Assembly: GCA_963970005.1 (NCBI GenBank) | Contig: CAXAMN010026406.1 | Span: forward strand, 116,316-180,315 | Source of the DNA: Durusdinium trenchii | Taxonomy: Eukaryota; Sar; Dinophyceae; Suessiales; Symbiodiniaceae | Direction of reading: 5' to 3' | DNA length: 64,000 nucleotides | Shown here: positions 36,042 through 45,638 of the stretch, piece by piece | How the letters are laid out: each line of letters opens with the position of its first letter | Numbering within the stretch: position 1 is the stretch's first letter | The notes under the pieces: model-generated | The model's input: only the letters and a program-made list of their open reading frames with translations | Database searches by the model: none | Told to the model about the DNA's origin: nothing | Position numbers and translations under genes: made by a program

Positions 36042-36637
36042 CTGTTGGGGTCCCAGAAACAAAACATAATCAAAGGAAGTGGAGTGAGGCCCGTTCAGAA
36101 GCCATGGTGCGAGCTAGGCGACAGTCTACTTGTACATATTTAAGTCTATGGTGTACAGTACACGTATCCTTTTTGAGGATGTGGAAGCCTTGCTGGCCCT
36201 TTCTCACAAATGTTGGTATTGAACTGTGCAGAATCCCGTGAAGCCAGCCTCGCCAACATTTCACACCACACATAGGGCTCTAATAGGCCACTAATAGGGT
36301 GCTAATAAGCCTTGACAATTTAGCACATATGTTTGGCATTTGGACTCTAGACGCGTCATGCCATGCATACCCCTCCTATATATAGATGCCTCCGATCTTA
36401 TACTCAACAGAAGCTTCATGCGCAGCTCTCCTTTCCTCTCCTAGATCCTGTACTAAATGCTGCAAACCTGGACTCGGACTCTTGACACCTTTACATACGT
36501 AGAGCTCTCCTCTCCTGGCCTCCTTCTGCCCCTACTGCCGAATATCTCCTCATCATCACTCCTCCTTCAATCATTCGGAAGCGACAAACGTGCATGGCAA
36601 AAGGGCTCCTGAGACACCAGAGCATCTTCCTCATCCA

Positions 36638-36881
36638 TCAGGTTTTCCCATCCCAGCATGTTCTCATCTCCCGTATTACGTAGGCACACACTGGAAGTTC
36701 TTGACTCATGGGGTCATTTGGGCTGGCTGAGGGGGCTGTTATCCTTTCAGGTACGGATAGGATAGAAAATAGGTTGATCCCCCATGGCGTCATTGAAGTG
36801 AAATGAGAGGTAAGGAAACTTCGATCCGCACCCCTCATATTCATACAAACCCTTGCAAGTGTGCGCCTTGACTCCTCCCAG
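36638..36881 (-). CDS. candidate exon, unknown product
   Basis: A CCCCCAG|C acceptor precedes a frame reading SWEESRRTLARVCMNMRGAD, then RSFLTSHFTSMTPWGINLFS and on to a stop at 36638. The TTATTA module at 36915 lies about 35-70 bases upstream of the acceptor, as in other introns of this block. No family is recognised. Confidence 0.35.
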
Positions 36882-36894
36882 CTGGGGGGGGCAT

Positions 36895-36985
36895 GTGATG
36901 CAAGTGATGCCATTGTTAAGCCTTTATTAAGGTCTTATTAAGGCCTTAATAAGGGGTAACAGAGTAAGGGATGCACCAAAACCTT
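36895..36985 (-). repeat. intron module copy, pair of 41805-41890
   Basis: About 90 bases, from GCAAGTGATG through three TTATTAAGG-type units to GTAACAGAGTAAGG and ACCAAAACC, match 41805-41890 with few differences. Both sit shortly before a coding-like exon on the minus strand. Confidence 0.75.
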
Positions 36986-37423
36986 GCCATTCACAGGGTG
37001 TTGCACATTGCCAGCGCTAATTATCATTGGGTTTTGGACATTTCAGGCACCAAACCATCGATATTTACATGGTTTTGGGCATGTGTTAAACCATATTTGC
37101 AGGATTTGGGACATTGCGGGCGCCTAAATGGATGGATTGAAGCAATACCTCCACAGTAAATAAGCATGTCTTAAAGGCCTATTTTGAATTTTCAACATGA
37201 GTCTAATAGATCCTTAGACCTCTTTAGCCTCTTAAGAACTCGCTTGACCCATCCCCTATCCAGAGCTAACTTGATACACCTAATTAAGGGCCCCCCCGCT
37301 CCCCCCTCCTTAGCCCCCGAAATCACCCCGTGATTGACCCAAGGTGGACTAGGAGAGAACAACAGCGGATGTAGAGATTTGCTGGGTGGTTGCCTACGAG
37401 TGGATGTCAGTAGCATTCAATCT

Positions 37424-37693
37424 TTATTGGACATTGCTTTGTGAGCGACACCCATGATAGATATCCAACAACGGTGTTTCCTTTTTCGGAAGGGTGGGAC
37501 TGCACATTTGCCAGTTGCTTGAAAAGTTGACTTGAGTTTGCGAGCTTTTTGACACATACTCAAGTAGGACCCTGAATGGGTTGGGAAGAGGAACATCCCA
37601 GCTCACACGCGGGCAAAACAGCGTTTGTGCCAAATCTAAATGGTGATCAGAAAGAGATGCACCTCCCATATCCACAAAACATATGCAACACAT
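37424..37693 (-). CDS. candidate exon, unknown product
   Basis: The minus-strand frame reads VDMGGASLSDHHLDLAQTLF, then CPRVSWDVPLPNPFRVLLEY and continues to TAA at 37424. Composition is protein-like. No splice signals were fixed and no family is recognised. Confidence 0.35.
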   Translation of the reverse strand: MCCICFVDMGGASLSDHHLDLAQTLFCPRVSWDVPLPNPFRVLLEYVSKSSQTQVNFSSNWQMCSPTLPKKETPLLDIYHGCRSQSNVQ

Positions 37694-37812
37694 GAAACAC
37701 TTTTGTCAGTATAAATTCAGTTGGCATCAAGGCCCAAGCCCACCTCACCAACACTGATAAGGTTCCAATATGCCACTAATAGGCTTCTAATAAGGCCAAG
37801 CATAGTGGGGAG

Positions 37813-38382
37813 TCACTGGGAACATTGTTTTGGCTCAGAAATTTTCCTTAAAGCACACGGCTCCTTGAACTCCAACGGCGTCACGTGAGAACGTTTGGGT
37901 GCTCTTTCCTGTGGTTGCGTCTCGCCCTGGCCATCCTCATGCTCCCGTTTCTTGCTCGCGTTAGCGCCCTCAGTCGCGGCATCGTGGTTTGCGTGGCCGG
38001 CGTCTTGTGACTGGGCCTGACGAGTCTTTCTCGAAGGCATCCCAAGCTTCGTCCGAATGAAGTCCATGTCCGTCTCCTCCACCTCTTCTCGGCATTCTTT
38101 TGCCAAGGACTTCAACTCCTTGAAGGCCGTCTTGTTCTGCTCGTCGAGCTGCTCGATGTAGTCCAGCACGGCTTCATGGTCTTTGACAGTCTCACCGGTT
38201 CGGCGCATCATCTTGGACACCATCTGGAGCTGCTCCTCAGAGGATGCCATTGGAAAAAGAGCCTTCACGAGGCATATCGCCAAATCCAACTTGATCACAT
38301 TTCCTCGCTTACCACTCCCTTCCTTTGGCAGCTCCACTTCGGGAAGGGACGACACGATTGCCTCCAGGGGACTTGAAAACAA
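37813..38382 (-). CDS. 3'-terminal exon, charged helical protein
   Basis: An 180-codon minus-strand frame ends in TGA at 37813-37815. The first part (SSLPEVELPKEGSGKRGNVI, then DLAICLVKALFPMASSEEQL) is mixed helical. A probable coiled coil follows (DYIEQLDEQNKTAFKELKSL). The C-terminal third is low-complexity and rich in Glu, Lys, Gln and His with basic KK/KR patches, which could act in nuclear import. It adjoins the segment 38409-38700, whose overlapping frames suggest a short intron or frameshift at about 38380-38420. Confidence 0.5.
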   Translation of the reverse strand: MFSSPLEAIVSSLPEVELPKEGSGKRGNVIKLDLAICLVKALFPMASSEEQLQMVSKMMRRTGETVKDHEAVLDYIEQLDEQNKTAFKELKSLAKECREEVEETDMDFIRTKLGMPSRKTRQAQSQDAGHANHDAATEGANASKKREHEDGQGETQPQERAPKRSHVTPLEFKEPCALRKISEPKQCSQ

Positions 38383-38408
38383 GGGATCTCAAGGTTGGCG
38401 ATAATCCT

Positions 38409-38700
38409 TCAAAAGGTTCCACCGCCAGGGCAGGCGGTTTGGGGAGGACTTCCAAACATGGGGGCTGATAATTCTATGGCCTTGATTTGGTCTAAGTACA
38501 GGAATGTGCCGTTTCGCACAGCAGCGGTCAACAGCCATTCCCCGTCTGTGTCAAGAACTCTATGGGCGGCCCCTTTGTCTCGCAATTGCTGTGGGACGAG
38601 AGCTGGGCATACGCGCTGGGTTGCAATGTGCCGAAACTCACACTTGCCCTCTTCCATCTCAGTGTTCACCAATGGCTCTGGGGCAGCGCTAGTGACCAAC
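38409..38700 (-). CDS. coding-like exon upstream of 37813-38382
   Basis: The minus strand reads EFRHIATQRVCPALVPQQLR, then HRVLDTDGEWLLTAAVRNGT and FLYLDQIKAIEL. It then moves to another frame with CLEVLPKPPALAVEPFEGLS and TLRSLVFKSP, and a third with LEAIVSSLPEVELPK. All three look coding and abut, so the true exon probably continues through to 37813 with indels or an undetected small intron. Confidence 0.4.
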
Positions 38701-38949
38701 TCTGCAAATGCCTAAAATCCAAGAAAGACCACCCCAACAAGAAAGAGTGTTTATCACCATGAGCCTGAGGACCTATCGGCTGAAAGCAGGAACCTTTTGG
38801 TAGCTTATGATGGGCCCATTAGTAACGTAATAGGTTTCCATTTGCAGACTCCTACAGCTCTGTGATAAAGTTTTGTTGATTCCAAAGCTGACCTAAGATT
38901 GAAACATGCTGCGTGCTTGACCAAATAGGCTGAATATGGATGTAACATT

Positions 38950-39490
38950 TTGACACATCGAATATTTGGGAGGGGATGATGGAACAGATGAAGCTGATAA
39001 GGAGGCTGGGGACAACTGACAAGGCTGAGAGGGTAGAATCTGGCATAATTTAAGGAGTGCTGAGTGAAATCAGTCTTATCCTGGTTATCCTATCTTGTAA
39101 ATAGGCTCATCAGTGGAAAAGGCACCACAGACAGGAATTTGAAGAACCGGTCTGTTGAGGAAACAGGGGGTGATGGAATGGAGGGGGCTGTGACAAAGGG
39201 CAGAACAAAGGAGACGGAGGTGGCTGGGATGAGGGGATGATGGAACAGAGGAAGCTGTGAAGAAAATGCTGGCGGCACTGTAGGGACGAGGCTGGGAGGG
39301 TGAAACGCAATTTGAAGAAATTCAAGGGGATTCAGGGCTGTTAGTGGCTTATTAAAGGATTATTAGCGTCTTATTTATATATAGGAAACACACCACAGAT
39401 GAAGAANNNNNNNNNNTTGACAGCTTTTGAGGAAATGGGGAGCTCTGGGAATGGAGGGGGCTGTGACAAAGGGCAGTACAAAGGAAGCTG
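38950..39490. repeat. duplicated G-rich segments flanking a sequence gap
   Basis: GAATGGAGGGGGCTGTGACA plus the following AAGGGCAGWACAAAGGA occurs at about 39176 and 39454. GGGGATGATGGAACAGA occurs at about 38953 and 39235. The spacings indicate a tandem array, probably incompletely assembled. Confidence 0.75.
39407..39416. other. assembly gap of 10 N
   Basis: Ten undetermined bases inside the duplicated region, likely an unresolved repeat junction of unknown true length. Confidence 0.95.
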
Positions 39491-39557
39491 GGCCTTGACT
39501 GGCTTTGTAGAGTGACAGTTCGCTGCTACAATTGGAATTTGTTTCTAATTACTATAC

Positions 39558-39893
39558 TTAGTCCCGGCAGTCCGGTCTACTCTTTTCTGGGGTAAACCGG
39601 TTGCGCGGTCTTGACCTGCGCCCAAATAGAACACTGACCAGCGTCAGGCCAGTGTCCCCGCAATCCGCCTTTTGCACCTTGACCGGCAGCGCCCAGCATA
39701 CCCATCTGATGAATGAAAGGGCAAGATAGTATCGGCCAGTTGGCACATGCTTGTATATCTCGCACGGTGTGAATAGGCAGCCTGCATCCAGAGAGTCACC
39801 CAGGCTTGGTTCAGACTTCCTAGGAGCATAGTTCAGACCGGGTGTGACTCGGTTGTTTCCCACTTTGTGGAGGTGGAGGTGAATTGATTTCAT
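39558..39893 (-). CDS. candidate exon or ORF, unknown product
   Basis: The minus strand reads NNRVTPGLNYAPRKSEPSLG, then CLFTPCEIYKHVPTGRYYLA and a hydrophobic FIRWVCWALPV stretch, ending in a basic tail (RRSRPRNRFTPEKSRPDCRD). Moderately coding-like. A TTATTA-type module lies just upstream at about 39895. No family is recognised. Confidence 0.3.
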   Translation of the reverse strand: MKSIHLHLHKVGNNRVTPGLNYAPRKSEPSLGDSLDAGCLFTPCEIYKHVPTGRYYLALSFIRWVCWALPVKVQKADCGDTGLTLVSVLFGRRSRPRNRFTPEKSRPDCRD

Positions 39894-40166
39894 CCTAATA
39901 AGGTTGTAATAACTCCCCAGACAACACAGACAAAACGGTGTTAGGTTTTAGATGGTTTTAGTTTCTATTCATCGTCCAGTCACAAGACCCTAAGAAGCCT
40001 CTAATCAGACACTATTGGGTAGCCTACTGGTGGGACTTCCGCGCCAAATCAAAAGAACCTGTTACATTTTGCATTTGATGCCACATCTCTGCTACTGTTT
40101 GGTAGTTGGTCATTGAGGCATTCATTGCTGTATGCTTTAGTCTTGAGAAACTTTGCACATTTCAGA

Positions 40167-40245
40167 TCTCCCTCTCCCTCCCTCTCTCTCTCTCTCTGTC
40201 TTTGTTTGTCACCCTGTCTCTCTCTCTCTCTCGCTCTCTCTTTTT
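40167..40245. repeat. (CT)n microsatellite
   Basis: Pyrimidine CT run with a few interruptions, about 80 bases. Confidence 0.9.
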
Positions 40246-40323
40246 AGCGGCATTCAGAGCTTCGAAAATGAAGCGGGCTGCCACTTAGCCCTGGCATAAA
40301 GTAAAGGCAAAGGCCAACACCTA

Positions 40324-40890
40324 TCAGGCGTGCTGCGTTGGGGGTCCAAACATTGAGCGGTTGGCGCAGAAGGAGCAGAAACGTAGCGAAGTCAAATGAT
40401 TTGGATCCGCATTGGTTAGGCCTTGGCACTCTGAGTGAGTGTGATAGACTCGGCCCTTTTGGGCAAAAATAATGTGATCAGGAATCCCGGTTCGCATGCG
40501 TCTGAGCTCTTCAATCACCTCATGCAGCTGAGCATGCAGAGACTCCTTTTGTTCCATCAGGTCCAAAATCTGTTTCTCCAGTGTGTCACATTGACACTTC
40601 CACTCTACAATTGCCCCGTCTGCATCCCTCGCGAGTCGGTTCAGCTCTGTGTTCTCTTCTCGCAACCTCTTGTAGACTGTTTTGTCCAGCTCCTCGCAAG
40701 TCTGACATTCAATTTCAGAATGTCCTGGAGTTTCACGCCGCCGCCAAGTGATCAGAATACCCACAAGGATGACGAGCGCGCTCAAAACAATTTCTGGTTG
40801 GATCACCGAAATTGTTTGTGCCATCATGGACAAGGACATGATGTGAACCGAAAGTGTCGAGAAAAGCATTTGGTTTCGAGCCGGCTGCAA
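40324..40890 (-). CDS. membrane-anchored coiled-coil protein with Cys/His motif
   Basis: A minus-strand frame open from 40890 ends in TGA at 40324-40326. An in-frame ATG at 40867-40869 would give about 181 residues. A single hydrophobic segment (IVLSALVILVGILITW, then RRR) near the N-terminus suggests a membrane anchor. A long heptad-rich coiled coil follows (KRLREENTELNRLARDADG, LEKQILDLMEQKESLHAQL). The C-terminus carries VYHTHSECQGL, then RFCSFC, a small His/Cys arrangement that may bind metal. An acceptor (CTTTGCAG|C) lies just upstream of the ATG, with a TTATTA module about 50 bases before it. Function unknown. Confidence 0.55.
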   Translation of the reverse strand: MQPARNQMLFSTLSVHIMSLSMMAQTISVIQPEIVLSALVILVGILITWRRRETPGHSEIECQTCEELDKTVYKRLREENTELNRLARDADGAIVEWKCQCDTLEKQILDLMEQKESLHAQLHEVIEELRRMRTGIPDHIIFAQKGRVYHTHSECQGLTNADPNHLTSLRFCSFCANRSMFGPPTQHA

Positions 40891-41071
40891 AGCTTCAAAG
40901 TAGGAATGTTCAGCCCCTGCTAGTGGGCCCTATTAGCGTGCTATTAGAGAGTATTGACCTTGAATGTCCATAGAATAGATGAATATATTATCTATAACTT
41001 AATACATGTGTCACAAATCCCAACAATGAAATTTCACCTTTGGTCAAAAAACACCACACTCTTTAATTTAT

Positions 41072-41560
41072 TCAGCCATGTAAAACTGTAAAACTGTGAA
41101 ACTCAGGGGTTGTTGCTCCGGCGTCCGTGCCTGCCCATGTGCGCTCCACATGTTTGAAGTTGGATTTGTGGCGAGCAATCAAGAAGGCAGCTGCGGACGC
41201 GGCTCGCTGGAGTGATTTGGGCCCAGCGGGCCGCCACTTCATCTTGGCAAGATTGTCTGCTGTGACTTGGAATTTGCCCACATCCGGAAGCAGAGTTGTT
41301 CTCATGTCAAACAAGATCTTCTCAGAAAAGCTTGTTGCTTGCTTTTTGGAATCCCACCCTCGGATTACACGCTCCAGCTCTGCTGCAGTTGGCAGTATGG
41401 CAGGATGCCCGCCAGTCCGCGAAGATGTTGCGGTGGAGGCGTAGAACCACATCGCCATCATCGAAAGCTTTTGGTTCTTGTTACTCTTGTACGCCACATC
41501 CCGCAAGTAAGCAAATACAGCCTCCTTGTGTGACAGGTTTTTGCTTAGACAGTACCAGCT
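41072..41560 (-). CDS. 3'-terminal exon, unknown product
   Basis: The minus strand reads NLSHKEAVFAYLRDVAYKSN, AMWFYASTATSSRTGGHPAI, PTAAELERVIRGWDSKKQAT and AAFLIARHKSNFKHVERTWA before TGA at 41072-41074. It looks like a helical domain. A probable acceptor is the TAG near 41561. It may follow exon 41630-41785. Confidence 0.5.
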   Translation of the reverse strand, partial: SWYCLSKNLSHKEAVFAYLRDVAYKSNKNQKLSMMAMWFYASTATSSRTGGHPAILPTAAELERVIRGWDSKKQATSFSEKILFDMRTTLLPDVGKFQVTADNLAKMKWRPAGPKSLQRAASAAAFLIARHKSNFKHVERTWAGTDAGATTPEFHSFTVLHG

Positions 41561-41629
41561 AGCTAGCTGTTTCCAGAGGGTAAAAAGTCACCCTGAGCAT
41601 CCCTGAGCAAAACCAGACCGATTGAGAAG

Positions 41630-41785
41630 TCAGGGTCCCTCAGGCAGCCAAGATTCCAACGTGTCCTTTGTAGATGATGAACCTTGGAAGAGTGATTTCG
41701 CCAGTGTTTCGCAAGACTTGAAGTCTTTCTGAAGAAGCAAGCTCGCCATATCCAAGCCGATCTGGGTCTTTGGCCATCCCAAATC
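41630..41785 (-). CDS. short exon, unknown product
   Basis: A CTGCAG|G acceptor (AG at 41786-41787) opens a minus-strand frame reading DLGWPKTQIGLDMASLLLQK, then DFKSCETLAKSLFQGSSSTK and a stop 52 codons in. The TTATTA module at 41825 lies about 40-75 bases upstream of the acceptor. A donor was not fixed; the stop may be read past if splicing occurs earlier. Confidence 0.4.
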   Translation of the reverse strand, partial: DLGWPKTQIGLDMASLLLQKDFKSCETLAKSLFQGSSSTKDTLESWLPEGP

Positions 41786-41804
41786 CTGCAGTTAGGGGCT
41801 GGTA

Positions 41805-41890
41805 TGCAAGCGATGTCACTGTTAAGCCTTTATTAAGGCCTTATTAAGGTGCTAATAGTGAGTTACAGGGTAAGGAATGGACCAAAACCG
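41805..41890 (-). repeat. intron module copy, pair of 36895-36985
   Basis: It shares the order GTTAAGCC, TTATTAAGG units, GTTACAGGGTAAGG and ACCAAAACC with 36895-36985. Confidence 0.75.
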
Positions 41891-41921
41891 TAGTGACAGA
41901 CGACCTTCGATCGAGGCTTAC

Positions 41922-42662
41922 TCAGCGCTTGCTCATAGACTTGGGGAGGAACCAATCAAGGTTCTTTTGACATGAAAAGTCCTTGAAGCATTCAACAAGG
42001 TCTTTGTTGGCCTTCCCATCTGAAACCAATTGGTGAGCATCAAGCACTGCGTGGACTTCTTGGATCATTTTCGAAATCTCAACTTCCCTTTCTTCAGGAT
42101 CTGACAGAAGAAAGCCCGCAAAACTGTGTGGTAAACCCCAGTACATGACATGGGTGTCGGTGTACTGGGAAATCAACTGCATCCCAAAAGCCCAAATGGT
42201 CTTCAGTAAGTTTGCCTCTGCCGCGTGTATGCCACTGTCTTGGTAGCTTTCCTGGACCTCACCAAATGGCAGTGTGAAGCGCATCCTCCTGTACAATTCT
42301 CTGCCTTGCATTATGGAGATGATCCTTGAGATAGTCTGAACCCAGCTCCGCTTGCCCTGCGCTCTGTCGGCAGACCACTGACCTTGAGCTACACTGCCCT
42401 TCCCCATGGCCTGCAAATCGTTTGCATATTCCACTTCCACTGGCCCAGTGAGCTCAGTCAAGATGATTGCGATGTATTGTAGCATATCGTCCTGCGCAAA
42501 CGTGTTGGCCATCGAAATTGGGCCTTTCTTCCCATACCGCTCATACAGCTCGTTCCGTGTTCTGGGTTCCGGTTCCTCCACATCCTCACGATCTGACCCT
42601 TCCTCTTCCTCATCTTCTTCATCCACCTTCCCACAACGGTAGAATGCTAGGTCTCGGAAGGC
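41922..42662 (-). CDS. large exon, unknown acidic/helical protein
   Basis: The exon starts at a TTATTAAG|GCC acceptor (AG at 42663-42664) and ends in TGA at 41922-41924. It begins AFRDLAFYRCGKVDEEDEEE, an acidic linker, followed by NELYERYGKKGPISMANTFA and a long helical region (SWVQTISRIISIMQGRELYR, HAAEANLLKTIWAFGMQLIS, THVMYWGLPHSFAGFLLSDP). The upstream exon 42848-43500 ends with a phase-0 donor (GTTGGAG|GTGTGG at 42846-42847), so the join is in frame across a 185-base intron. No family is recognised; it may be lineage-specific. GTAAGC directly follows the stop, so alternative splicing of the end is possible. Confidence 0.6.
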   Translation of the reverse strand, partial: AFRDLAFYRCGKVDEEDEEEEGSDREDVEEPEPRTRNELYERYGKKGPISMANTFAQDDMLQYIAIILTELTGPVEVEYANDLQAMGKGSVAQGQWSADRAQGKRSWVQTISRIISIMQGRELYRRMRFTLPFGEVQESYQDSGIHAAEANLLKTIWAFGMQLISQYTDTHVMYWGLPHSFAGFLLSDPEEREVEISKMIQEVHAVLDAHQLVSDGKANKDLVECFKDFSCQKNLDWFLPKSMSKR

Positions 42663-42847
42663 CTTAATAACCATATAATAGAGGTCTAATAATAGCATTC
42701 TGGTATTGGCAGAGGTACCAAATGAAAAGTGCGAATTAGTGAAAGCACAATGTTTGCTTGACACTTTCAATAAAGCAAGCATAATTCACAAAACTGTGTC
42801 TTTCGCGACAAAAAAAACTATGTTTTTTGGTGGTGGTTTCGCCACAC

Positions 42848-43500
42848 CTCCAACATAGACTGGATGCTTTCCCTCACGATCGTCCATTGAGCGATGAGGG
42901 CACGCAGCCCGGAGTGCAATGAGAACCATCCCTTGTTCTTGACATACTGCCCCCTGGTAGTGATTGCTTTGGAGGTGACAAACTCAAGAGCTGTGGTCTT
43001 GAGATCAGACTCATCTCTGAAATCCTCCTCGTCCTTGTCAAACTTGATGTCCTCTGCAAGCTCTGTAAAATATGAGGGGGGCTGTCGCGATATGAAGTTC
43101 TCGAAAGCTTCCCTGCGTTTTAAGCCAAGCTCCCCTTTGAGGTAGGATCCGTGAGCAAAGTTACCTTGCATGGTTGAAGTCTGGAAAGCATGTCTTGACT
43201 CACGACTAACCTCCAACTTTGGGACTGTTTGAATCCTACCGGTGAGATTAGTTGCGCTTGCCGGGTCTGAATAGAAGAAAACAACAATTGTTTCGTCTTG
43301 CCAGGCTGCAAAGTATGGTAAGTTTCAACATCGGCATACTCATGCCACTCCATTTTGCAGCCCGCTTGAAGCAGTTCCACTTTTGGTGAGCACAGTCAGG
43401 TTGAACCAGCAATCTGATGTTCGCGACTTCTGCTAGAAAATTGAGGCCTTTGCTTTGGGAGGACTCTTGGTCCACAACCTCAGCTTCATCAAGCTGAGGG
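42848..43500 (-). CDS. coding region with frame switches, same gene as 41922-42662
   Basis: The lower part (42848-43216) reads KLEVSRESRHAFQTSTMQGN, LKRREAFENFISRQPPSYFT and KDEEDFRDESDLKTTALEFV, ending at the donor at 42847. The middle (about 43225-43380) is in another frame (EWHEYADVETYHTLQPGKTK, QLLFSSIQTRQAQLIS). The upper part (43370-43500) is in a third (DEAEVVDQESSQSKGLNFLA). All look coding and abut, so micro-introns or indels are needed. A TTATTA module lies just upstream at 43530. Confidence 0.5.
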
Positions 43501-43687
43501 CTGACTTCATTTGAATATCAGTAGTAGAGCCTTATTAGCGGCATATTAAAGGCATATTGGAGTGTTATTAATCAGAGTTTAACAGAGGTTTCTTGGACAT
43601 ACGGCTGCAAGCAAACCGGCGATGTAAAGGATCGGAAGAGAATTCACTTAGCTTATGTCCCTGGACAATTAGAGGCTTATTAGAGGC

Positions 43688-43882
43688 TTATGAGAGGCCT
43701 GTGGGACGAATGGGTGCAGGCAAAGGAGCGATGCGAAGGATAGGAAGGACATTCACATCAACAATAGCCTTGTTCAAATCGTCTTTGATGGTTCTAGGGA
43801 CTTCTGGGCACCAAAAGTCATAGGTCTTGTTGGTCATGCAAAAGAGCTCGTGGTTCAATGCCCGGATCATGACCTCAGCCAT
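43688..43882 (-). CDS. possible 5' exon with ATG
   Basis: ATG at 43880-43882 on the minus strand opens MAEVMIRALNHELFCMTNKT, then YDFWCPEVPRTIKDDLNKAI and VLPILRIAPLPAPIRPTG. This is well-formed coding sequence. It lies about 190 bases upstream of the next coding block and is followed by two TTATTA modules (43670, 43530). It may be the first exon of the gene that runs down to 41922. Confidence 0.45.
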   Translation of the reverse strand: MAEVMIRALNHELFCMTNKTYDFWCPEVPRTIKDDLNKAIVDVNVLPILRIAPLPAPIRPTGLS

Positions 43883-44565
43883 ATAATTTGATATATCAAA
43901 TGGTTTGCCTTGTCATTGGGGTAGCTGTGTGGGATTCGTGTTTGGCTGTGCTTCTCTTCTTGTTTTCCAACGTTTCGACCTCAAATTTATTTTTTGTACT
44001 CCAGCACAAGTTTCGCCGGTATGGCAATTGTTGATCGCGCTGCATGTGTGGACCAGCTTCTGCAAGGAACACACTCGCGACATTGCACGAATTCTGACCA
44101 CAACTTCTAACAAAGTGTGTTTGCCAGATTAGTGTGTGAGTCGTTGATTCCGGAAATGTGCAAGCTCACCTAACTATCCTACGTGGGTGTCTCACCACGT
44201 GTGAAACTTGCGTGGCGCAGGTCGGACAACCAAGTTTCAGGTTAAGTTATATACCCCTTTGTTTAGACAACACACCGCAGCGCCGATAGACTTCCTCAGA
44301 GTTTCTGCTCAGTCGTGAGAATTTCACTGCCGCTCCTGCCACAGGCCGTCGGGATACTGTTTTGGCCGAAGACCAGTTATATAAAGAGTGGCTAGCTTCC
44401 TGCGGCCGACCATCTGCTGGCCGCAGGTATGGCCTGTGGCAACAACACCAAATTAGCAGCCCCTTTATTGCCACGGTAAAGTAGAACCTCCAGTATCCGG
44501 GTATCCTCTTTGATGGGCCTCTAGTCAGGGGCTGCCGCTACATTTGGAACAAACCCTGGCAATTC

Positions 44566-45268
44566 TTATTGCCCGCCACAGTCCTGCTTCGGCATCTTTG
44601 GAGACGTTGGACACTTGAACTGGCCGTGATAGAAAGTGTCAAACGCTTCCATCAAGTCTTGGCAATACTTTGGATAAAATCCTTTCCGCCAAATGATTTC
44701 ATGGCCATTGTCGTCTGGATATAACATGTAGCTCCCAGGCTCCAAATCAAAGCAAATTTCATACTCGGGTAGGGCCAAAGACCAAACCGGTTGGTCCGGA
44801 TTGGGAGCTTCACCGGATTTGGAGCGGTAATGGATGGTGTAGCCGGAGCTCGGGAATCTCTCAGGCACCCGACAAACCCTTTGACCAATTTTGGGGTAAG
44901 GAGCCCTCTTCGGCCGGGTTGATTCGACACCAAAAGCGGTGTTCACATGGATCAAGCTCTCCCAAAGTGCATCTTGATCAGAAGGAGCCAAATTCTGATC
45001 GAAAAGCGGATCGCTTGCTTTGTCGCGGGTTTCCCAATCAAGAACCTCTGAAGGCAAACTTGCTGGCTTTCCGCGAGTAGATTTTGGCAACTCCGCTGCC
45101 ACCCCGCCAACATCAACTTCCTCAGGATTGGGGCAATCCTGGAGAATAGCAAGCTTCCACTGCATGTAGCGGCATATCTCGTCAACAGACCACTTGGTGT
45201 GTTTGGCTGGTTTGCCCCTCTTCTTGTACTCCTCGACCGCTAGTGGCTTCATGTTCTTCATGTTCAGC
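44566..45268 (-). CDS. paralogue copy 1, second exon
   Basis: A TTAAG|G acceptor (AG at 45269-45270) starts this 703-base exon, which ends in TAA at 44566. It reads LNMKNMKPLAVEEYKKRGKP, SVDEICRYMQWKLAI, then a long middle region and a C-terminal block PVWSLALPEYEICFDLEPGS with IIWRKGFYPKYCQDLMEAFD. The start matches copy 2 exon 49613-49792, and the C-terminal block matches copy 2 exon 48807-49454 (VWILS, IWTGKGDPEYCQDVMQ). The join from 45516-45638 is in phase 2. Function unknown; the conserved W, E-P-G-x-Y and Y-C-Q-D residues suggest a folded domain. Confidence 0.65.
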
Positions 45269-45515
45269 CTTAAGCTGGTAAGGCTTCCAAAACTGCAAAC
45301 AATTTCTTTTGGCCACAATGTGAACAGGACCACTTATCTGTGATCGGAAGCTGCCCATCAGGGCTCTGTCCACCCCCCGCCACCCCGCGCCCAGAAACCC
45401 CCATACCAAAGGTCAACGCGACTGCGAGTGAGAAACGTTGAAAAACCATCCAGACAACAACCTTGGACATGGAAATCAGCTGAGCTACGAGACTGGAGTG
45501 TATGTAGGAGCCCAC

Positions 45516-45638
45516 CCAAAGGCAAAGCCAATGAGAAGCGCCACGTCAGGACGCTCCATCATCTCTGTGTTGCTTTTGGAAAGGTTCTCTGGATCAGCTT
45601 CGTGAAGCCACTCAATCCATTCGTCGGTCTTGGTCCAG
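45516..45638 (-). CDS. paralogue copy 1, first recognised exon
   Basis: It reads WTKTDEWIEWLHEADPENLS, then a linker and ERPDVALLIGFAFG. It is bounded by an AAAAG|C acceptor (AG at 45639-45640) and a GG|GTGGGC donor (45514-45515). Copy 2 has the same exon at 49984-50096 (WQDWLHEAD, RPTLALLLGFAFG) with the donor at the homologous codon. Further 5' exons are probable but not identified. Confidence 0.6.

Larger units (their letters stand above)
38701..39557. other. non-coding repeats and assembly gap
   Basis: No gene is seen. The stretch is mainly G-rich duplicated sequence around an assembly gap (listed separately) plus a TTATTA module near 39345. Confidence 0.5.

Noticed and set aside
36275-36310. 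CTAATAGG units as a CRISPR-type array
   Set aside because: Units are about 11 bases without spacers of regular length, and the context is eukaryotic introns.
37826-37840. TTTTGGCTCA match to the dinoflagellate spliced-leader sequence
   Set aside because: Only about ten bases match, the upstream CCGTAGCC part is absent, and the site is in the last codons of a minus-strand exon. A chance match is more likely than a leader relic.
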